Positions 22,570 through 31,694 of a stretch of DNA of 44,869 bases are shown here, piece by piece. A model generated the notes under the pieces. That model made no database searches, was not told where the DNA came from, and saw only the letters and a program-made list of their open reading frames with translations. This DNA is from Acidobacteriota bacterium (GTDB taxonomy: Bacteria > Acidobacteriota > Terriglobia > Acidiferrales > UBA7541): NCBI GenBank assembly GCA_013287135.1, contig JABDEK010000001.1:80766-125634 (forward strand). The letters run 5' to 3'. Position 1 is the stretch's first letter, and each line of letters starts with the position of its first letter. The position numbers and the translations under genes are program-made.

Positions 22570-25071
22570 GTGCAACATAAGACGCCAGTTTCGCCGGGGC
22601 TTCTCCTCTTGGCTGCCTGCTTTGCCGTACCGTTTTTGGCGTGGTTTTGCTCAGCGCAACAGCCTCAGAGTGCCGCAAACGCCGGTAACACTCTGGATTC
22701 CACAACGGAAAGTCCCCGCGCGCTTTATCAAGGGCTTAATGAGCTGCGTCCCGATGCGGCTCATGTGTATACCGTTCACGATTTGCATCTGAGACGCGAC
22801 GTCATCAGCTTCACCTTCACCGAAGGCAAACTTGCCTTGCTTCCCGCCATCAGAGGCCACCTGACAGGTGCGGTATTTACCGGTCGCGGCCACGTTTTGG
22901 CCACGCCTCGAGATCCAGGCGAGCGGCGCTCTCTGGCACAATTTGTGGGAGTTCCCCTTCTCGATCAAACTTTCTCTCGCGCATATCTCCGCTTTACTGA
23001 CGACACCGCCTCTGAAATTCAGGAACAATTAAAATCTGAGGGAAGCGAAGAAGCCGTAGATTCACGTTTTGCGGAAAGTTGGAACCCCGCGGTTGCCGGC
23101 TTAGCGCCCTCGCAGTCCCTGCGGATCATGCTCGATCTGCTTTCCACTGATCCCTTACCTTTCTTCTACGCGATGCTGGTCGGTGATTCAGTGGGAGCAT
23201 TTGACGTCATGGTGGACCCACGACGCGAGGAAGAGGTAGCCATAGGCCAACCTCATTTCAATAATGGAGTGCCGTTTTACGACGTTTGGGCGTCTTTCCG
23301 ATCAGAGAATGCTCCGCCGGCGCCGCTGGAATCATTTGCGCCGGTCGATTATCGAATCGATTCAACGATAGCAACCGATCTTTCCTTGGAAGCTAAAACC
23401 GTGGTCCATCTGAAAACGGTGCGGCCCGGGGATCGCTTGGTCCCGCTGGAGCTTTCCCGCAAACTTGCCGTGGAAAAGATTCAGTCCGAAAATGGACAAC
23501 CGCTGGTTTTTTTTCAGAACGAAGACTTGGGGCGTCGCGACGTTCTCCGTCGTGGCAATGACGTGATTTTCGTTGCTCTAGTGGCCCCGGCTCAGACGGG
23601 ACAGTCTTTTAGCTTGGAAATTTCCTATCACGGCAACGTGATTACCGACGCTGGAAACGGCGTGGAGTATGTCGGCGAGCGCGAAACCTGGTTTCCCCAC
23701 TTGACCGCCAGCGAGATGTTCGTACCCTTCGACTTGATCTTTCGCTGGCCACGACGATTTACACTCGTTGCAACCGGAACCAAAATTGAATCGCATGAAG
23801 AAGGAGATACGAAAACAGGACATTGGCGATCAGGTGTCCCTTTTTGCGTTGCCGGCTTCAACATGGGCGAATACAAAACCGAGACTGCAACCGAGCAGCC
23901 GAAAATCCAGTTATACGCAAACAAGCAGCTCGAAGAAGCAATTGCGTTGCGATTACGCGCGCATGAGCCGCCTGGCGCGCTTCCATCCTTGGAAGGATCA
24001 CCCTCCGATCTAGTGCCCGATTCCACAAGCCAGCCTCTGCTGCCCAGCCCGGCGGCAGCGCTGAAGCAACTCGGACGGAAGGTGTTCGACTCAATTCACT
24101 TTTACGAAAAGATGAATGGACCTTTCCCTTTTGATCATCTGGACGTGGCACAGATCCCGGGATCATTCGGCCAGGGCTGGCCCGGCTTGGTGTACCTCTC
24201 TACCTTCGCGTTTCTACCGGCAGAAGAGCAGGAGCGTGCGGGATTACAGCAGTGGGAGCAAAGCGAGGCTCGGGATCTCATGCCATTTCACGAAGTCGCG
24301 CACCAGTGGTGGGGAAACGTGGTAGGTCCCGGGAGCTATCGAGATACCTGGATGGAGGAAGGCATGGCGAACTATCTCGCGCTGCTCTACTCCCAGAGCC
24401 AAAAATCCACGAGCGATTATTTGACGGAGTGGCTGGAACACTACCGCACGGTTCTGCTCACTAAAGTTCCCGGCTCAACCGAAACGATCAATGACGCCGG
24501 CGCACTGAGCCTGGGGCTTCGATTGCGCTCGTCGAAAACGCCGGAAGCCTACCGCGCGATCATTTACGGAAAAGGAACCTGGGTAATGCACATGCTTCAC
24601 GAGATGCTGCGCGACCCCACAGCGAAAGATGGTGAGGCACGATTCCGTGAGCTTCTTCATTCCATCCTCACCAAATACAAATATCGAGCCTTCACGACCC
24701 AGGATCTCCAACGTGAGATAGAGCGGCAAATGACGGCCGACATGGATTTAGAAGGGACTCGCCGCATGGACTGGTTCTTCGACGAATGGGTAAAGGAGAC
24801 CGGAATTCCTCACTACGCCTTGAAATTCGACGTTAAGCCTCATGGAAATGAGTTCGTTGTCACAGGCCGGCTCGAACAAAGAGGCGTCGATGATCTATTT
24901 ACCGCTCCAGTCCCCATCTATGCTTCGCGACCAGGACCTGGATCAAAACCGTTGCGTCTCGGTGTGGTAATCACCAAAGGACCGGAAACTCGCTTCCGCT
25001 TCACTTCGCGAATTCGACCGACCCATCTGGTGATCGATCCTCACCTGACTATTCTGTGTCAAACGAACTAG
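22570..25071 (+). CDS. M1-family (gluzincin) peptidase, exported
   Basis: An 833-residue protein with an N-terminal hydrophobic signal (LLLLAACFAVPFLAWFCSA). The gluzincin motif HEVAHQWWG, followed after 18 residues by the zinc ligand in MEEGMANY, lies near residue 573. Where classical M1 aminopeptidases have GAMEN, this protein has GQGWPGLVYLS, so exopeptidase specificity may differ. A long N-terminal region (about 50-260) precedes the M1-type beta domain. The GTG start at 22570 precedes the signal directly; there is no strong ribosome-binding site. Probably periplasmic or outer-surface peptide degradation. Function by family only. Confidence 0.85.
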   Translation: MQHKTPVSPGLLLLAACFAVPFLAWFCSAQQPQSAANAGNTLDSTTESPRALYQGLNELRPDAAHVYTVHDLHLRRDVISFTFTEGKLALLPAIRGHLTGAVFTGRGHVLATPRDPGERRSLAQFVGVPLLDQTFSRAYLRFTDDTASEIQEQLKSEGSEEAVDSRFAESWNPAVAGLAPSQSLRIMLDLLSTDPLPFFYAMLVGDSVGAFDVMVDPRREEEVAIGQPHFNNGVPFYDVWASFRSENAPPAPLESFAPVDYRIDSTIATDLSLEAKTVVHLKTVRPGDRLVPLELSRKLAVEKIQSENGQPLVFFQNEDLGRRDVLRRGNDVIFVALVAPAQTGQSFSLEISYHGNVITDAGNGVEYVGERETWFPHLTASEMFVPFDLIFRWPRRFTLVATGTKIESHEEGDTKTGHWRSGVPFCVAGFNMGEYKTETATEQPKIQLYANKQLEEAIALRLRAHEPPGALPSLEGSPSDLVPDSTSQPLLPSPAAALKQLGRKVFDSIHFYEKMNGPFPFDHLDVAQIPGSFGQGWPGLVYLSTFAFLPAEEQERAGLQQWEQSEARDLMPFHEVAHQWWGNVVGPGSYRDTWMEEGMANYLALLYSQSQKSTSDYLTEWLEHYRTVLLTKVPGSTETINDAGALSLGLRLRSSKTPEAYRAIIYGKGTWVMHMLHEMLRDPTAKDGEARFRELLHSILTKYKYRAFTTQDLQREIERQMTADMDLEGTRRMDWFFDEWVKETGIPHYALKFDVKPHGNEFVVTGRLEQRGVDDLFTAPVPIYASRPGPGSKPLRLGVVITKGPETRFRFTSRIRPTHLVIDPHLTILCQTN

Positions 25072-25365
25072 CTTGACATTTTCCCCGTAGAGCAGCTCAA
25101 CTTCCTGTTTTGGTCTAAATTTTTCGGGTTTGAACTTGCGCCAAGAGTTTTCCGGTCATATGCTATGCAGTCTAAAGAAACGGCATCTTGCTAAAGGTGA
25201 AAGTGCAATTGAAATAACGAACCATTAATCGGCTCTTTTCTTCCTAAATCGTAGCTCAAACCAATCCCGCCGCATTTGGCGGCTCGTCTGTGCGAGGTCT
25301 TTAGACCCTTAAAGCGTCTTCGAGCGGTTTACAGACATCGGTATCAATGTTTCCGAGGTTTCTTC
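25072..25365. other. Leader region of the complex III operon
   Basis: These 294 bases separate the M1-like peptidase from actC. TTGCGC (25136-25141), a 17-base spacer and TATGCT (25159-25164) form a weak promoter candidate. TTGACA at 25073 is a perfect -35 but has no -10 at the right distance. GAGG at 25355-25358 serves the GTG start of actC. A TTG at 25276 is open in the actC frame, but the region it adds is not conserved-looking. Confidence 0.3.
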
Positions 25366-26751
25366 GTGGATCCTGAGAGTTCTCAGAATATAGGCGACGC
25401 GCGCGAGGCTCCTGTTCTCGAGCCCGGCCATACGCTTGCCACCGTCACCGATAAGATCAGTTCCATCGTCCTGGGACGCGGGACCACCAAGGGCTGGATC
25501 ATCGGCTTTGGAATTTCTTTCGCCCTTCTAATGTTGTTGAACGTCGCGGTGACCTATTTGCTGGTGAAGGGTGTTGGGATTTGGGGCATTCGGATACCCA
25601 TTGCCTGGGGCTTTGCCATCGTAAATTTCGTTTGGTGGATTGGAATCGGCCACGCGGGAACCCTAATTTCCGCAATTCTTCTTCTGCTGCATCAGAAATG
25701 GCGAACTTCTATTAACCGCTTCGCTGAGGCGATGACGATTTTCGCAGTGGCTTGCGCCGGCATGTTTCCACTTCTGCATATGGGCCGGCCATGGATGTTT
25801 TACTATCTTATGCCCTATCCGAACGCCATGTGGATGTGGCCGCAGTTTCGAAGTCCGCTTGTTTGGGACGTCTTCGCAGTGTCCACGTACGCCACGGTAT
25901 CGCTACTGTTTTGGTTCGTGGGGATGATTCCAGACTTAGCCACGCTCCGCGATCGCGCAAAGAATCGCGCAGCCCAAGTCATCTATGGCTTTCTGGCCAT
26001 GGGTTGGCGCGGATCCGCGGTGCATTGGTCGCGATACGAGACGGCCTCCTTGCTTTTGGCAGGCCTAGCAACTCCCTTAGTCGTCTCCGTGCACACGGTG
26101 GTCAGCTTCGATTTCTCGGTGGCTATCGTTCCGGGATGGCATAGCACGATCTTTCCGCCTTATTTCGTCGCCGGCGCAATTTATTCAGGTTTCGCCATGG
26201 TGATCACGCTGGCGATTCCGATTCGCAAGTTTTACCACCTGGAAGATCTCGTCACCATGCGGCATCTGGACAACATGGCCAAGGTCATGCTGGCTACCGG
26301 CGTCCTAGTCGCATACGGCTACATGATGGAGACTTTCATAGCGTTTTACAGCGGAAATCAATTTGATCGCTACATGATCATGAACCGCATGACAGGGCCG
26401 TACGCTTGGGTTTACTGGCTGCTTATCGCTTGCAACATTGGGATTCCGCAAGTGCTCTGGTCGCGCAAAGTGCGCAACAACATTCCCCTGCTATTTATCG
26501 TGGCGCTGGTCGTGAACGTGGGAATGTGGCTCGAACGTTTTGTCATCGTGGTGGTCAGCTTGCATCGCGATTACATTCCATCGGCTTGGGGCACTTATAT
26601 TCCCACCAGATGGGATTGGGCTACGTATGTCGGCACGATCGGGCTTTTCTTGACGCTGTTTTATCTTTTCATCCGCTTCCTGCCGATGATTTCCATCGTC
26701 GAGATGCGCTCCTTGGTTGAAGAAACGAACGAAGAAAGCCGGAATAAATAG
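25366..26751 (+). CDS. actC: Alternative complex III subunit ActC (NrfD-like quinol-binding membrane subunit)
   Basis: From GTG 25366 the protein has 461 residues and about ten membrane helices. The signatures FVWWIGIGHAGTLISAILLL and MFPLLHMGRPWMFYYLMPYP identify the NrfD/PsrC-like ActC subunit, which forms the membrane quinol site. The GTG is preferred over a TTG 90 bases upstream because it has GAGG at 7 bases and leads into LEPGHTLATVTDKIS. It is the first gene of the cluster, while in the reference order actABCDEF it is third. 15 bases separate it from actA. Confidence 0.9.
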   Translation: MDPESSQNIGDAREAPVLEPGHTLATVTDKISSIVLGRGTTKGWIIGFGISFALLMLLNVAVTYLLVKGVGIWGIRIPIAWGFAIVNFVWWIGIGHAGTLISAILLLLHQKWRTSINRFAEAMTIFAVACAGMFPLLHMGRPWMFYYLMPYPNAMWMWPQFRSPLVWDVFAVSTYATVSLLFWFVGMIPDLATLRDRAKNRAAQVIYGFLAMGWRGSAVHWSRYETASLLLAGLATPLVVSVHTVVSFDFSVAIVPGWHSTIFPPYFVAGAIYSGFAMVITLAIPIRKFYHLEDLVTMRHLDNMAKVMLATGVLVAYGYMMETFIAFYSGNQFDRYMIMNRMTGPYAWVYWLLIACNIGIPQVLWSRKVRNNIPLLFIVALVVNVGMWLERFVIVVVSLHRDYIPSAWGTYIPTRWDWATYVGTIGLFLTLFYLFIRFLPMISIVEMRSLVEETNEESRNK

Positions 26752-26766
26752 GACTTGAAGATTTAG

Positions 26767-27417
26767 ATGGCGCAAATATTTCATCACAGCACGAATGTTC
26801 TCTCGCGCCTGAGCATTTACGGTGGCGTGTTCATTGTTGCCTTGCTTGGCGCGGCTCTCTATGAAATTGAGCTGTCGCCTTGGTACACCGACGTGCATGT
26901 TTCGCGCGAGCAGCCTGTCCCGTTTAGCCACAAACATCATGCCGGGGAACTCGGCATCGATTGCCGCTATTGCCACACCTCGGTGGAGAAATCCTCATTT
27001 GCCGGCGTTCCACCGACACAAACCTGCATGACATGCCATTCGCAGATTTGGACCAATTCTGCAATGTTGGAGCCGGTGCGCGCGAGCTATCGGGATGACA
27101 AATCGATTTCCTGGACGCGCGTGAACGCTCTTCCTGACTTCGTTTATTTCGATCACAGCATTCACGTGAGCAAAGGAATTGGCTGTACCACCTGCCACGG
27201 GCAAATTGCCGAAATGCCGCTAACCTACCGCGCGGGCACGCTGTATATGTCCTGGTGCCTCGATTGCCACCGACAGCCGGAAAAATATGTGCGTCCGAAG
27301 TCTCAAGTGTTTAATCCCAATTACCAAGTACCGGACAATCAAGAGCAGCTGGGACGAGAACTCGTGAAAGAATACAAAATTCAAAGTCTGCAAAATTGTT
27401 CGGTGTGTCACCGATGA
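26767..27417 (+). CDS. actA: Alternative complex III pentaheme cytochrome ActA
   Basis: A 216-residue membrane-anchored multiheme cytochrome. One helix (about 17-35) is followed by five CxxCH heme-binding motifs at 66-70, 87-91, 140-144, 164-168 and 211-215, the number known for ActA. It carries electrons in the periplasmic arm of the quinol-oxidising complex. HKHHAGELGIDCRYCH is typical of the cytochrome c7-like first half. The last heme motif lies only one residue from the C-terminus. It is followed by actB after 19 bases. Confidence 0.92.
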   Translation: MAQIFHHSTNVLSRLSIYGGVFIVALLGAALYEIELSPWYTDVHVSREQPVPFSHKHHAGELGIDCRYCHTSVEKSSFAGVPPTQTCMTCHSQIWTNSAMLEPVRASYRDDKSISWTRVNALPDFVYFDHSIHVSKGIGCTTCHGQIAEMPLTYRAGTLYMSWCLDCHRQPEKYVRPKSQVFNPNYQVPDNQEQLGRELVKEYKIQSLQNCSVCHR

Positions 27418-27436
27418 TGGCCGGAAAAAGAACACT

Positions 27437-30400
27437 ATGAGCTCAAATCCGAACACGCCCGAACGCAAATCGATCGATCTTGCGGCCGCCAGCGCGAACC
27501 TTGCGCATCGTGATGGAAAGCGTTTTTGGCAGAGTCTTGAAGAGTTGTCGGAGACAAAAGAATACCGGGAATTCCTTGAGCACGAGTTTCCGCACGATAC
27601 GGCAAAAGATCCGGAAGGGATCGACCGCCGTGACGTCTTGAAACTTGCCGCGGCTTCCGCTGCCCTGGCTGGCCTCAGCGCCTGCACAAAGTTGCCCACG
27701 GAAAAGATCGTTCCGTATGTGAAACCACCCGAAGAAATTATTCCCGGTAGGCCGCTTTTCTACGCCACTTCCATGCAGCTAGCGGGCGTCGCCACCGGAT
27801 TGTTGGTCGAGAGCAATATGGGGCGGCCTACGAAAATCGAGGGCAATCCTGAGCATCCGGGTAGCCTGGGCGGCACGGACGTTTTCGCGCAAGCTTCGGT
27901 ATTGACTCTGTACGATCCGGACCGTTCGCAAACCGTGATTCACGAAGGGCGAATCAGCAACTGGGATTCTTTTGCGGTAGCGATGACTAATATGCGCGGG
28001 CAGCAATCCCCGAAGGGGCCCGGATTGCGGATTCTTACCGAGACGGTCACTTCACCGTCGCTCGCAGCGCAAGTCCGCGCGCTCCTGAAGCAATTTCCGC
28101 AAGCGAAATGGCATCAGTACGAACAGTGTGGCCGCGACAACGTACGAGAAGGTGCGAAACTTGCATTCGGCAAGCCCGTCAATCCGGTTTATAAATTTGA
28201 TAAAGCGGATGTGATCGTTTCCTTAGACGCTGATTTTCTTACCTGTGGTGCGGGACATGTGCGTTACACGCGCGATTTTACTTCGCGACGTGCGCTGGAC
28301 ACGCCTTCGGCAAATCCAAATCGGCTCTATGTGGTCGAATCGATGCCTAGCAGCACGGGAGCGATGGCGGACCACCGAAAACCGGCGCGCACCAGCGAAA
28401 TCGGCGGATTTGCTCAACGTCTCGCAGCGGAAGTGGGAGTCGCCTCAGCGAACGGCGGCGGGACCAATTCGCAAAATATCTCGGCCGACTGGATGCGTGC
28501 AGTCGCAAAAGATTTGCAGCAACATCGTGGATCCTCCTTGGTGATTGCCGGTGAAGAGCAACCACCGTACGTCCACGCGTTGGCGCACGCCATGAACGCT
28601 GCCTTGGGAAACGTGGGCAAGACCGTGTATTACACCGATCCACTGGAAACGAATCCGATCGACGGAATGGAATCGCTGCGCGATCTTGCGAACGATATGA
28701 AGGCTGGAAAAGTCGATGCTTTGCTGATTCTCGGCGGTAATCCCGTATACGACGCACCTGTTGATTTCGACTTCGGCCCCGCGCTCCTAAATGTAAAGCT
28801 GCGCATACATTCCGGGTTGTATTACGACGAGACCGGAGAGCTGTGCCACTGGCACGTACCCGCCACACACTATTTGGAATCCTGGGGCGATGCCCGGGCC
28901 TATGACGGAACGATTGGAATTATTCAGCCGCTGATCGCGCCGCTGTATCAGGGCTGCCACTCGCCGTATGAAATTCTCGGATTGTTTGGAAACGATGCGG
29001 GCAAATCAAATCACGATGGGGTGCGCGATTATTGGGCCGGCCAGCGTCCTGAAAAAGACAAAGCGTTCGAAAATTTTTGGGAGCGGTCGCTGCATGACGG
29101 AGTAATGGCTGGCACGGCGCTGCCGGCGATCAATGTTGCAGCGCGAACTGATTTTGCAAAACCACCGAACACGCAGAGTACCAGCTCCCATACTGCGGCG
29201 GCTTCCGATCTCGAAATTTCGTTTCGAGCGGATCCCTCCATCTTCGACGGGCGTTTTGCCAACAATGGGTGGCTCCAGGAAACACCCAAGCCGAACACGC
29301 GATTGACATGGGACAACGCGGCGATGGTCAGCCCGGCGACCGCGCAACGCTTAAACATTACGACCGGCGATTATGTGACGCTCCAACTAAACGGCCACGA
29401 AACTAAAGCCGGGGTCATGATCGTGCCGGGCCACGCGGACCTTTCCGTCACCCTGCATCTTGGATACGGAAGGCGAAGAGCGGGGAAGGTAGGAACGGGA
29501 CCGGGTTTCAACGCGAATTTCATTCGCAATTCAACAACGCCCTGGGCTGCAACCGGGTTGCGCATCGAAAAAACAGGGGAAGAATACTATTTCGCAGTCA
29601 CGCAACATCAATACATCATCGATCGCCAGGGGCAAACATCCGAAGAAGAGAGCACCGCAGCGTTTCATCGCGATTTGATCCAAGTAGCGACGCTTGAAGA
29701 ATTTCGCGCGAACCCGCGTTTTGCCCAGGATCCGCACGAAGAACCCACTCCCGGACTTTCGCTCTATCCCGGCTTTAAATACGACGGCTATGCCTGGGGC
29801 ATGTCCATCGATCTGAACAAATGCGTGGGTTGTAACGCTTGCGTGGTCGCTTGCCAGTCTGAAAATAACATCGCGGTGGTTGGCAAGGAGCAGGTAATGC
29901 TGGGACGCGCCATGCATTGGATCCGCGTGGACACCTATTTCCGCGGAGGACTCGAAAATCCGGAAATGTATTACGAGCCCATGCCCTGCATGCAGTGCGA
30001 AAACGCGCCTTGCGAAGTCGTGTGCCCGGTTGGAGCCACAACACACAGCCCTGAAGGACTGAATGAGATGACCTATAACCGTTGCGTGGGGACTCGGTAT
30101 TGCTCCAATAATTGTCCCTATAAGGTCCGCCGGTTTAATTTCTTTCTGTTTTCAGACTGGCAAACGCCCAGCCTTTACGGCGTGCGCAATCCGAACGTCA
30201 CGGTGCGCAGCCGCGGCGTTATGGAAAAATGCACCTACTGCGTGCAACGAATCAATGCAGCGAAAATTCATTCGGAAGAAGCCAACCAAACCATCAAGGA
30301 TGGCGAGATCGTCACCGCTTGCCAGGGAGCATGCCCGGCTGACGCCATCGTTTTTGGCAATATCAACGATCCGAACAGCCGCGTTTCCAAACTGAAAGCG

Positions 30401-30499
30401 CAATCGCGAAATTACAGATTGCTTGCGGAGTTAAATACCAAACCGCGCACCTCGTATTTGGCGCGCGTGCGAAATCCGAATCCGGAGATTCACGAGTAG
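27437..30499 (+). CDS. actB: Alternative complex III subunit ActB (molybdopterin-like and iron-sulfur domains fused)
   Basis: A 1020-residue fusion of a molybdopterin-oxidoreductase-like domain and a ferredoxin-like domain. A twin-Arg signal (RRDVLKLAAASAALAGLSAC, 64-83) ends in a lipobox-like LSAC, suggesting Tat export and possible lipid attachment. The large domain keeps the fold (GGNPVYDAPVDFDFGPALL) but ActB proteins of this family are known to lack the Mo cofactor. The C-terminal part carries four cysteine groups: CVGCNACVVAC (~796), CMQCENAPCEVVCP (~851), CVGTRYCSNNCP (~883) and CTYC...CQGACP (~932-966), for three [4Fe-4S] and one [3Fe-4S] cluster in characterised relatives. It relays electrons from quinol to the heme subunits. 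Confidence 0.93.
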   Translation: MSSNPNTPERKSIDLAAASANLAHRDGKRFWQSLEELSETKEYREFLEHEFPHDTAKDPEGIDRRDVLKLAAASAALAGLSACTKLPTEKIVPYVKPPEEIIPGRPLFYATSMQLAGVATGLLVESNMGRPTKIEGNPEHPGSLGGTDVFAQASVLTLYDPDRSQTVIHEGRISNWDSFAVAMTNMRGQQSPKGPGLRILTETVTSPSLAAQVRALLKQFPQAKWHQYEQCGRDNVREGAKLAFGKPVNPVYKFDKADVIVSLDADFLTCGAGHVRYTRDFTSRRALDTPSANPNRLYVVESMPSSTGAMADHRKPARTSEIGGFAQRLAAEVGVASANGGGTNSQNISADWMRAVAKDLQQHRGSSLVIAGEEQPPYVHALAHAMNAALGNVGKTVYYTDPLETNPIDGMESLRDLANDMKAGKVDALLILGGNPVYDAPVDFDFGPALLNVKLRIHSGLYYDETGELCHWHVPATHYLESWGDARAYDGTIGIIQPLIAPLYQGCHSPYEILGLFGNDAGKSNHDGVRDYWAGQRPEKDKAFENFWERSLHDGVMAGTALPAINVAARTDFAKPPNTQSTSSHTAAASDLEISFRADPSIFDGRFANNGWLQETPKPNTRLTWDNAAMVSPATAQRLNITTGDYVTLQLNGHETKAGVMIVPGHADLSVTLHLGYGRRRAGKVGTGPGFNANFIRNSTTPWAATGLRIEKTGEEYYFAVTQHQYIIDRQGQTSEEESTAAFHRDLIQVATLEEFRANPRFAQDPHEEPTPGLSLYPGFKYDGYAWGMSIDLNKCVGCNACVVACQSENNIAVVGKEQVMLGRAMHWIRVDTYFRGGLENPEMYYEPMPCMQCENAPCEVVCPVGATTHSPEGLNEMTYNRCVGTRYCSNNCPYKVRRFNFFLFSDWQTPSLYGVRNPNVTVRSRGVMEKCTYCVQRINAAKIHSEEANQTIKDGEIVTACQGACPADAIVFGNINDPNSRVSKLKAQSRNYRLLAELNTKPRTSYLARVRNPNPEIHE

Positions 30500-30502
30500 C
30501 AC

Positions 30503-31039
30503 ATGAAACGCAAAGCTATCTACGGACTGTTAGCCGAATTCGAGACTCCCGAGCAGCTTCTCGCTGCGGCCCATCTGACTCACGATGCCGGTTACAAAAG
30601 CATCGACGCATTCACGCCCATGCCGGTGGAAGGAATGGCCGAAGCGGTTGGCTTTGGACACACCAAACTGCCCGCGGTGGTCTTCACCGGCGGACTTTTG
30701 GGCGGGCTTACCGGATTTTTTATGTGCTATTACGCAAACGTGATCAGTTTTCCGCTGAATATTGGCGGCAAGCCGTATAACAGCTGGCCTGCCTGGATAC
30801 CAATTACGTTTGAGTTGACCATTCTCGGAGCTGCTCTTTGCGCAGTTTTTGGCATGTTGGCTATGAACGGGCTGCCGACGCCGTATCATCCGGTTTTTAA
30901 CGTGGCCAGGTTCGCGCTGGCATCCAAAGACCGTTTTTTTCTGGTGGTGAAGGCGCGAGACAAGAAATTTGATTTGCTTAAAACGGCTGAGTTTTTGAAA
31001 ACTTTGCAACCACACGGAGTGTTTGAAATTGAAGTTTGA
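30503..31039 (+). CDS. actD: Alternative complex III subunit ActD (DUF3341)
   Basis: A 178-residue protein of DUF3341. The N-terminal ~50 residues form a small soluble domain (YGLLAEFETPEQLLAAA), then two membrane helices (about 58-80 and 100-125) flank the PYNSWPAWIPITFELTIL segment, which is diagnostic. It has no cofactor motif and is a structural subunit beside ActC and ActF. It starts 3 bases after the actB stop. Confidence 0.92.
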   Translation: MKRKAIYGLLAEFETPEQLLAAAHLTHDAGYKSIDAFTPMPVEGMAEAVGFGHTKLPAVVFTGGLLGGLTGFFMCYYANVISFPLNIGGKPYNSWPAWIPITFELTILGAALCAVFGMLAMNGLPTPYHPVFNVARFALASKDRFFLVVKARDKKFDLLKTAEFLKTLQPHGVFEIEV

Positions 31040-31085
31040 GCTACATCGCGGTCGCGGGGTTGGCAACACCGGCGTGAGTCCGTTC

Positions 31086-31694
31086 ATGCACTGCCTGCGA
31101 GGACTTGCTTGCCTGGGCGGCATTGCAATACTGCTCGCCGGTTGCCGGCTCGACATGCATATACAGCCGAAATATCTTCCTTACGAACCTAGCAATTTCT
31201 TCAATGACGGACGGTCCGAGCGGCCGGTCGTCCCCGGCGCCGTGGCGCGTGGACAACTCCATACCGACGAATTGCTATACACCGGTAGGGAGAACGGAGT
31301 CGTGTCAGATAAATTTCCCTTTCCCATGACCCGAGCGGATTTGGAGCGTGGACGAGAGCGCTACAACATTTACTGCACTCCCTGCCATGACTACACCGGG
31401 AACGGCCAGGGCATGATCGTGCAGCGCGGTTTTCCACCTCCGCCGTCCTTTCATCTCGACAGTTTGCGGCAGGCCCCGGCAGGACACTTTTTTGAAGTCA
31501 TCACCAACGGTTTCGGATCCATGTACAGCTATGCCGCTCGCGTGGAACCTGAAGACCGCTGGCGGATAGCGGGGTATATTCGCGCACTTCAATTGAGCCA
31601 GCACGCCATCCTGCAGGATGTGCCGGAAAGTGATCGAGCGAAATTGACGGAGAATCAGACGAAGGCGCAAGGACACGCAGCGGCGCAACCATAA
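31086..31694 (+). CDS. actE: Alternative complex III monoheme cytochrome ActE, lipoprotein
   Basis: With ATG 31086 the protein has 202 residues, begins with a lipoprotein signal ending LAGC (17-20), and carries one heme motif CTPCH (97-101) followed by DYTGNGQG. ActE is the monoheme cytochrome c that passes electrons to the oxidase or soluble carriers. The frame is open back to a TTG at 31023 overlapping actD, and a GTG at 31074 is also possible. The ATG is preferred as it places the signal peptide at the N-terminus. None has a strong ribosome-binding site. The stop overlaps actF by one base (TAATG). Confidence 0.87.
   Translation: MHCLRGLACLGGIAILLAGCRLDMHIQPKYLPYEPSNFFNDGRSERPVVPGAVARGQLHTDELLYTGRENGVVSDKFPFPMTRADLERGRERYNIYCTPCHDYTGNGQGMIVQRGFPPPPSFHLDSLRQAPAGHFFEVITNGFGSMYSYAARVEPEDRWRIAGYIRALQLSQHAILQDVPESDRAKLTENQTKAQGHAAAQP

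Noticed and set aside
25073..25078. Perfect TTGACA as a promoter of the complex III operon
   Set aside because: No acceptable -10 lies 15-19 bases downstream.
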